A DNA stretch of 64,000 nucleotides, taken from positions 1 through 64,000 of the forward strand of contig NZ_JADNYM010000017.1 of the NCBI RefSeq assembly GCF_015708085.1, given 5' to 3'. Origin of the DNA: Arthrobacter terrae. GTDB lineage: Bacteria > Actinomycetota > Actinomycetes > Actinomycetales > Micrococcaceae. Under the pieces are notes generated by a model. It saw only the letters and a list, made by a program, of their open reading frames with translations, was not told where the DNA came from and ran no database searches. The number at the start of each line of letters is the position of its first letter. Position 1 is the stretch's first letter. A program made the position numbers and the translations under genes. Of the stretch, positions 61,193-64,000 are shown in pieces.

Positions 61193-61453
61193 ATGTCCAC
61201 CGGAAAACCGCGCCGATACATTGTCCGGGGCGCAAAAATTGCAGCGGGAACCATGATCGCCGCTGCCACCTTGGCCGCCTCCACAGCGTTTTCCGCAACG
61301 GGCACCACAACTTCACCAACTGCGGCAGCGTCGTCCCGAATCGACGGCGTGCATGCAGACTTGGCCCGTGCCGTGGCTCTACGGCAGGTGACGCAGGAAC
61401 AGGCCGGGCGGTTCGAGCAACAGCTCATCCGGAGAATCCAGTCGGACGCGTAG
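61193..61453 (+). CDS. Small secreted or membrane-anchored protein of unknown function
   Basis: An 86-residue protein from the ATG at 61193 after GAGGGAG. A basic N-terminus (MSTGKPRRYIVRGAKIAAGT) and an Ala-rich hydrophobic segment form a signal peptide, probably cut near AFSATG. The mature part of about 50 residues is helical (HADLARAVALRQVTQEQAGR). I do not recognise the family. It stands alone between yajQ and tRNA-Tyr. Confidence 0.6.
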   Translation: MSTGKPRRYIVRGAKIAAGTMIAAATLAASTAFSATGTTTSPTAAASSRIDGVHADLARAVALRQVTQEQAGRFEQQLIRRIQSDA

Positions 61454-61581
61454 GCCAGCCTGTCTCCCCACGAGGGCCTTGGGTCCTCGATTCGATTCCT
61501 GGCCACTTTCCTAGTATCGTTTTAGTGCTTCCACTTATTGGGAGCAAATGCCGGTCCGGAGTTTCGGGACGGCAGGCCTGC

Positions 61582-61663
61582 GGCAGATTACCCGAGCGGC
61601 CAAAGGGGGCTGACTGTAAATCAGCTGGCAACGCCTACGGGGGTTCGAATCCCTCATCTGCCA
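61582..61663 (+). tRNA. tRNA-Tyr (anticodon GTA)
   Basis: A class II tRNA of 82 bases. The acceptor arm GGCAGAT at 61582-61588 pairs with ATCTGCC at 61656-61662, with discriminator A at 61663. The anticodon loop CTGTAAA carries GTA at 61616-61618. A long variable arm and the T-loop GGTTCGAATCC are present. The CCA end is not encoded. Confidence 0.96.
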
Positions 61664-61672
61664 CACTATGAG

Positions 61673-61715
61673 AGGCCCGGAACACGGCGGGAGATCGCCA
61701 GGTTCCGGGCCTTTT
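61673..61715 (+). terminator. Intrinsic terminator after tRNA-Tyr
   Basis: AGGCCCGGAA at 61673-61682 pairs with TTCCGGGCCT at 61703-61712 and is followed by a run of T. The loop holds a smaller GGCG/CGCC pairing. It ends the tRNA transcript ten bases after the gene. Confidence 0.9.
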
Positions 61716-61961
61716 TGGCGTTATGGTCCTGGTACTGCGGTCGCCTTTGGGGGGATGTCAGCGGCAGGGTAATGACAGTATTGTGCCCGCGGTTGATTTT
61801 TTTGCCGCCTGATTGGATGCTTCAGGCTCGGCGCGAAGCGGCCGGCACCAGATGAGCCGAACCCAGCAGGCGTCTGATTTCCGGACGGGAGAACCTGATC
61901 AGTTCCCGGCTTCGACGGGACTGTTGATGCGGGTCCGTGCCCAGCGGTAGTCTGCCGACGC

Positions 61962-61998
61962 ACTCGCCCCCGCTCCGTTCAAGGAAGCGGGGGCGAGT
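61962..61998. terminator. Strong GC-rich hairpin, probable end of the minus-strand stress gene
   Basis: Thirteen perfectly paired bases, ACTCGCCCCCGCT at 61962-61974 with AGCGGGGGCGAGT at 61986-61998, close an 11-base loop. It lies 52 bp after the stop of the 61-residue gene at 62051 and lacks a T-run on either strand, as is common for actinobacterial terminators. The rest of 61716-62050 (335 bp) holds no gene that I can support. Confidence 0.6.
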
Positions 61999-62050
61999 CG
62001 CCGTTTGGAGCGGCTGCAGCATCGTAGCGGGCCATGCGGGTAAACTCCCG

Positions 62051-62236
62051 CTAGCCGCCGAGACCGCCGGGGAGTTTGCCCATCAGGTCCTGGGGATTGA
62101 TGCCAAGCTTGCTCAGCAGTCCCGAGTCCTTATCCGTGTCGACCTTGTCGGGAAGGTCGGACTGGGCCTGGTCGGTCTTGTCCTGATCGCCCTTGCCTTT
62201 GAGGTGGTCAATGATTTGCTGCTTGTCTATCTGCAT
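62051..62236 (-). CDS. Small hydrophilic protein of unknown function
   Basis: A 61-residue protein, MQIDKQQIIDHLKGKGDQDK onward, rich in Asp/Lys/Gln, with a C-terminal LLSKLGINPQDLMGKLPGGL segment. The ribosome site AGAGGAGAAT precedes the ATG. I recognise it only as a small conserved actinobacterial protein. Its position beside PRC-barrel and DUF2382 genes suggests a stress-related role. Confidence 0.7.
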   Translation of the reverse strand: MQIDKQQIIDHLKGKGDQDKTDQAQSDLPDKVDTDKDSGLLSKLGINPQDLMGKLPGGLGG

Positions 62237-62337
62237 CTGATTCTCCTCTGTTTCTGGTTACCCGGGGTTTTTCGGGGATTGATTGAGGCTATCCATGGGG
62301 TGGTGACGTCCTGCCTCAAGAGCGTGGGAACGGTCCG

Positions 62338-63177
62338 TCAGTGCTTTCTACCTTCTTCACCCCTGGCAGTGTCCGTGCCGGCGTCGGTGTCGATCTGTTC
62401 CTTGCGGACTTCCTCGTTCACTTCCTGGTTCTCGGTCACGGTTTCGGTGCCGAGCCGGACACGTTCCACCGGAACGGTTTCCTTCTCCACTACGGGCCGT
62501 TCGGCGTGGAGCGTGACCTCGTGCTCCTCTTCGCTGATGTCCGGACCGGAGGTAGCAGCTCCACGGTTGGCGTCGGTAATCGGCTCACGTTCGACGTGGA
62601 CTTCCTCGTGGCTGACGGGTACCGTCTTGGAGACGTTTTCCGTTACCACGTACTTGCGCAGCCGGGCTTTACCGGACTCAACTTTCTCGGTCCCGACCCT
62701 CAGCTCTTCCTCTGAACGTGTCATCGAGTCATCGGTGGTGGGTCCGGAGGTGTCACGCCCCTGAACGCCGGACTCACCGGCACGATCCGGACGCTTCTCC
62801 TTGCCGTGCTGCGGAGCACCGCCGGCCGGAAGGCCGGAATCCGATGTCCGTTCCGAATAGGCCAGGCCGTAGTACTCGTAAAGGTCAGCCTCCTGATCCT
62901 TGCTCAGGTGTCCCTCGGAGTCGTCCATCCGCGGTGCGTTCTTGACCTTGTCCTTGTCATAGGGAACCCGGATGGTGTCACCTTCGACAGTGCCTTCGGC
63001 CAACGGAACGAAGGTCTCCGCACCGCCAAACATGCCGGTCTTGACCGTGACCCATTCGGGCTTTCCGGTTTCGTCGTCCATGTAGACCTGGCCGATTTTT
63101 CCGATCTTGTCCCCTTCGCCGCCGACGACGGTGCCGCCGCTGCCGAGCAGGTCCTGGATCTGTTCTGTAGTAATCAC
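62338..63177 (-). CDS. PRC-barrel and DUF2382 domain protein (stress-related)
   Basis: A 279-residue protein from the GTG at 63177 (AAAGGAGAA upstream). The PRC-barrel covers about residues 1-80 (ITTEQIQDLLGSGGTVVGGE, then GQVYMDDETGKPEWVTVKTG). A charged linker follows, and DUF2382 covers about 160-265, built of alternating Glu/Lys/Arg/Val strands (RSEEELRVGTEKVESGKARL, PVSHEEVHVEREPI, HAERPVVEKETVPVERVRLG). Proteins of this type are common and abundant in dry- or oxidative-stress-tolerant actinobacteria. Function is unknown. Confidence 0.88.
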   Translation of the reverse strand: MITTEQIQDLLGSGGTVVGGEGDKIGKIGQVYMDDETGKPEWVTVKTGMFGGAETFVPLAEGTVEGDTIRVPYDKDKVKNAPRMDDSEGHLSKDQEADLYEYYGLAYSERTSDSGLPAGGAPQHGKEKRPDRAGESGVQGRDTSGPTTDDSMTRSEEELRVGTEKVESGKARLRKYVVTENVSKTVPVSHEEVHVEREPITDANRGAATSGPDISEEEHEVTLHAERPVVEKETVPVERVRLGTETVTENQEVNEEVRKEQIDTDAGTDTARGEEGRKH

Positions 63178-63329
63178 AAGGATTCTCCTTTTCTGTGCGG
63201 GGCCCGAGTGGCCCCTGGGGTGTGGTGATGGGTCCGGATTCAGTGTGGGGTGTAAGGGCCGCCGTCGACCAAACGTGTGCAATTCGCCTCTGCCGGCTTC
63301 TTTGTCAGGATCGGGCAGGAAGCGGTGCG

Positions 63330-63731
63330 CTACCCGTGATTGTTCTCAGTCAGGTCTACCTCGATGCGTTCCTTGCGGACTTCTTCAGTGATGTCCTGCT
63401 CCCCGGTGACGATGACCTTGCGGACTTTTATCCGCTCGACCGGAATGGTTTCCATCCGGACCACCGGCCGCTCGGCATGGAGAACGATGTCGTATTCTTC
63501 TTCATTTAGAACAGCATCCTCAGGGGTCTGAGTGTGGTTTCCCGCGGGGATGGGTTCGTGCTCAAGACGGAACTCTTCGTGGCTCACCGGGACGGTCAGC
63601 GTGACCTCTTCGGTCACGATGTATTTGCCGAGCCGGACTTTGCCGGTTTCATAGGTCCCGGTGTCCACCCGGACCCGCTCCTCGGAGCGGATCATGGAAT
63701 CCTCGGCGCCGGATGCGAAGCCGTCAGACAT
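63330..63731 (-). CDS. DUF2382 domain protein, paralogue of its neighbour
   Basis: A 133-residue protein started at the ATG at 63731 after GGAAGG; an in-frame ATG at 63746 is less likely. It is a stand-alone DUF2382 domain that aligns with the C-terminal half of the adjacent PRC-barrel protein (RSEERVRVDTGTYETGKVRL, PVSHEEFRLEHEPI, HAERPVVRMETIPVERIKVR). The two genes appear to be a local duplication. The 152-bp gap to the next gene holds only its ribosome site and GC-rich sequence. Confidence 0.88.
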   Translation of the reverse strand: MSDGFASGAEDSMIRSEERVRVDTGTYETGKVRLGKYIVTEEVTLTVPVSHEEFRLEHEPIPAGNHTQTPEDAVLNEEEYDIVLHAERPVVRMETIPVERIKVRKVIVTGEQDITEEVRKERIEVDLTENNHG

Positions 63732-63749
63732 GTCAGTACCTTCCATGAT

Positions 63750-64000
63750 CTATTGCAGAACGGTTCCGGTTGAATGGACAACCGTGCCGGTGCCTTGGGT
63801 ACGGCCGCTGACATCAATTTGAAGACGGCTCTTCTGCAGGGGTGTCTCCAATGCGTTGGACAGATCCGGCAGTGTGGACGTTTGGATCCGGTGGATGAGG
63901 TCCTGAACATCTGTGCGGTCATTGACCGTCACCTTCAGGGTCAGGTCGGGATCGGTGGCTGTGCCACGCAGCAGGGCCGAGGAGGTGACAACGCCGGGGA
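63750..64000 (-). CDS. C-terminal fragment of a membrane-anchor-like (AmaP/Asp23-locus type) protein
   Basis: An open frame enters from the right edge and ends at 63750, encoding about 83 residues: GVVTSSALLRGTATDPDLTL, then KVTVNDRTDVQDLIHRIQTS, and ending in a Val/Gly/Thr-rich tail. The LLRGTA...DPDLTLKVTV strand followed by a helix resembles the C-terminal domain of actinobacterial alkaline-shock anchor proteins (AmaP/DUF6286), which share loci with Asp23/Gls24 and DUF2382 genes. The N-terminus is outside the window, so the call is tentative. Confidence 0.5.
   Translation of the reverse strand, partial: PGVVTSSALLRGTATDPDLTLKVTVNDRTDVQDLIHRIQTSTLPDLSNALETPLQKSRLQIDVSGRTQGTGTVVHSTGTVLQ

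Noticed and set aside
61582-61715. tRNA-Tyr as an integration site of a mobile element
   Set aside because: No integrase, no second copy of the tRNA 3' end, and no phage- or plasmid-like genes are seen on either side in the window.

Overview
The window looks like chromosomal DNA of a high-GC actinobacterium, most likely a member of the Micrococcaceae (Arthrobacter or a close relative). The evidence is the GC-rich codon use, frequent GTG starts, and typical actinobacterial families: WXG100, DUF3263, DUF2630, the LytR_C/DUF3263 pair, groEL under CIRCE control with a GGM tail, a FurA-like regulator before catalase, and PRC-barrel/DUF2382 stress proteins. I see no rRNA genes, CRISPR array, prophage, transposase or integrase. 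One tRNA (Tyr, GTA) is present.

Layout. 1-5931: sugar-acid locus with an ABC importer (binding protein and two permeases, no ATPase), D-galactonate dehydratase, a mannonate-dehydratase-like enzyme cut by the window edge, and a divergent FadR-type regulator. 5984-18851: housekeeping and envelope genes (prephenate dehydratase, MacB-like ABC exporter, ThrE exporter, siderophore-interacting reductase, uracil-DNA glycosylase, LytR_C protein, epimerase/HAD operon, TM2 protein). 19029-20884: groEL behind two tandem CIRCE operators. 20916-21006: a nested inverted-repeat element. 21134-24914: RNase HI fused to an NTF2-like domain, an orphan WXG100 protein, and a two-component system.

24978-42164 is the most unusual part. 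It is a large metal (mainly copper) region. A zinc/cobalt-type CDF exporter with its SmtB/ArsR regulator is followed on the plus strand by DUF6153, DUF305, a beta-propeller lipoprotein and a Met-rich multicopper oxidase. Facing them on the minus strand is csoR-copZ-copA, which runs directly into an eight-gene set resembling only the core of respiratory complex I: nuoA, a fused and degenerate NuoB/NuoD-like protein, then nuoH, J, K, L, M, N. NuoC, E, F, G and I are absent. The fused protein has lost the N2-cluster cysteines and carries a Met/Asp-rich linker. NuoJ carries a transmembrane stretch with 14 Met in 34 residues. I propose this as the candidate new system: a redox-silent, Met-rich complex-I-like membrane machine tied to copper handling.

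42348-51567: acetyltransferase, gamma-aminobutyraldehyde dehydrogenase with GABA transaminase, universal stress protein, RarD-type permease, FprA-type ferredoxin reductase and an APC permease. 51756-53859: furA-like regulator and catalase behind a good Fur-box palindrome. 53916-60955: MFS exporter, TusA/YeeE sulfur import pair, an htpX-phosphatase-kinase-regulator operon, and yajQ. 61193-64000: small secreted protein, tRNA-Tyr with terminator, and a stress cluster with two DUF2382 proteins and a truncated gene that may belong to an Asp23/AmaP-type locus.

All functional calls come from reading motifs and recalling families; no database search was run.
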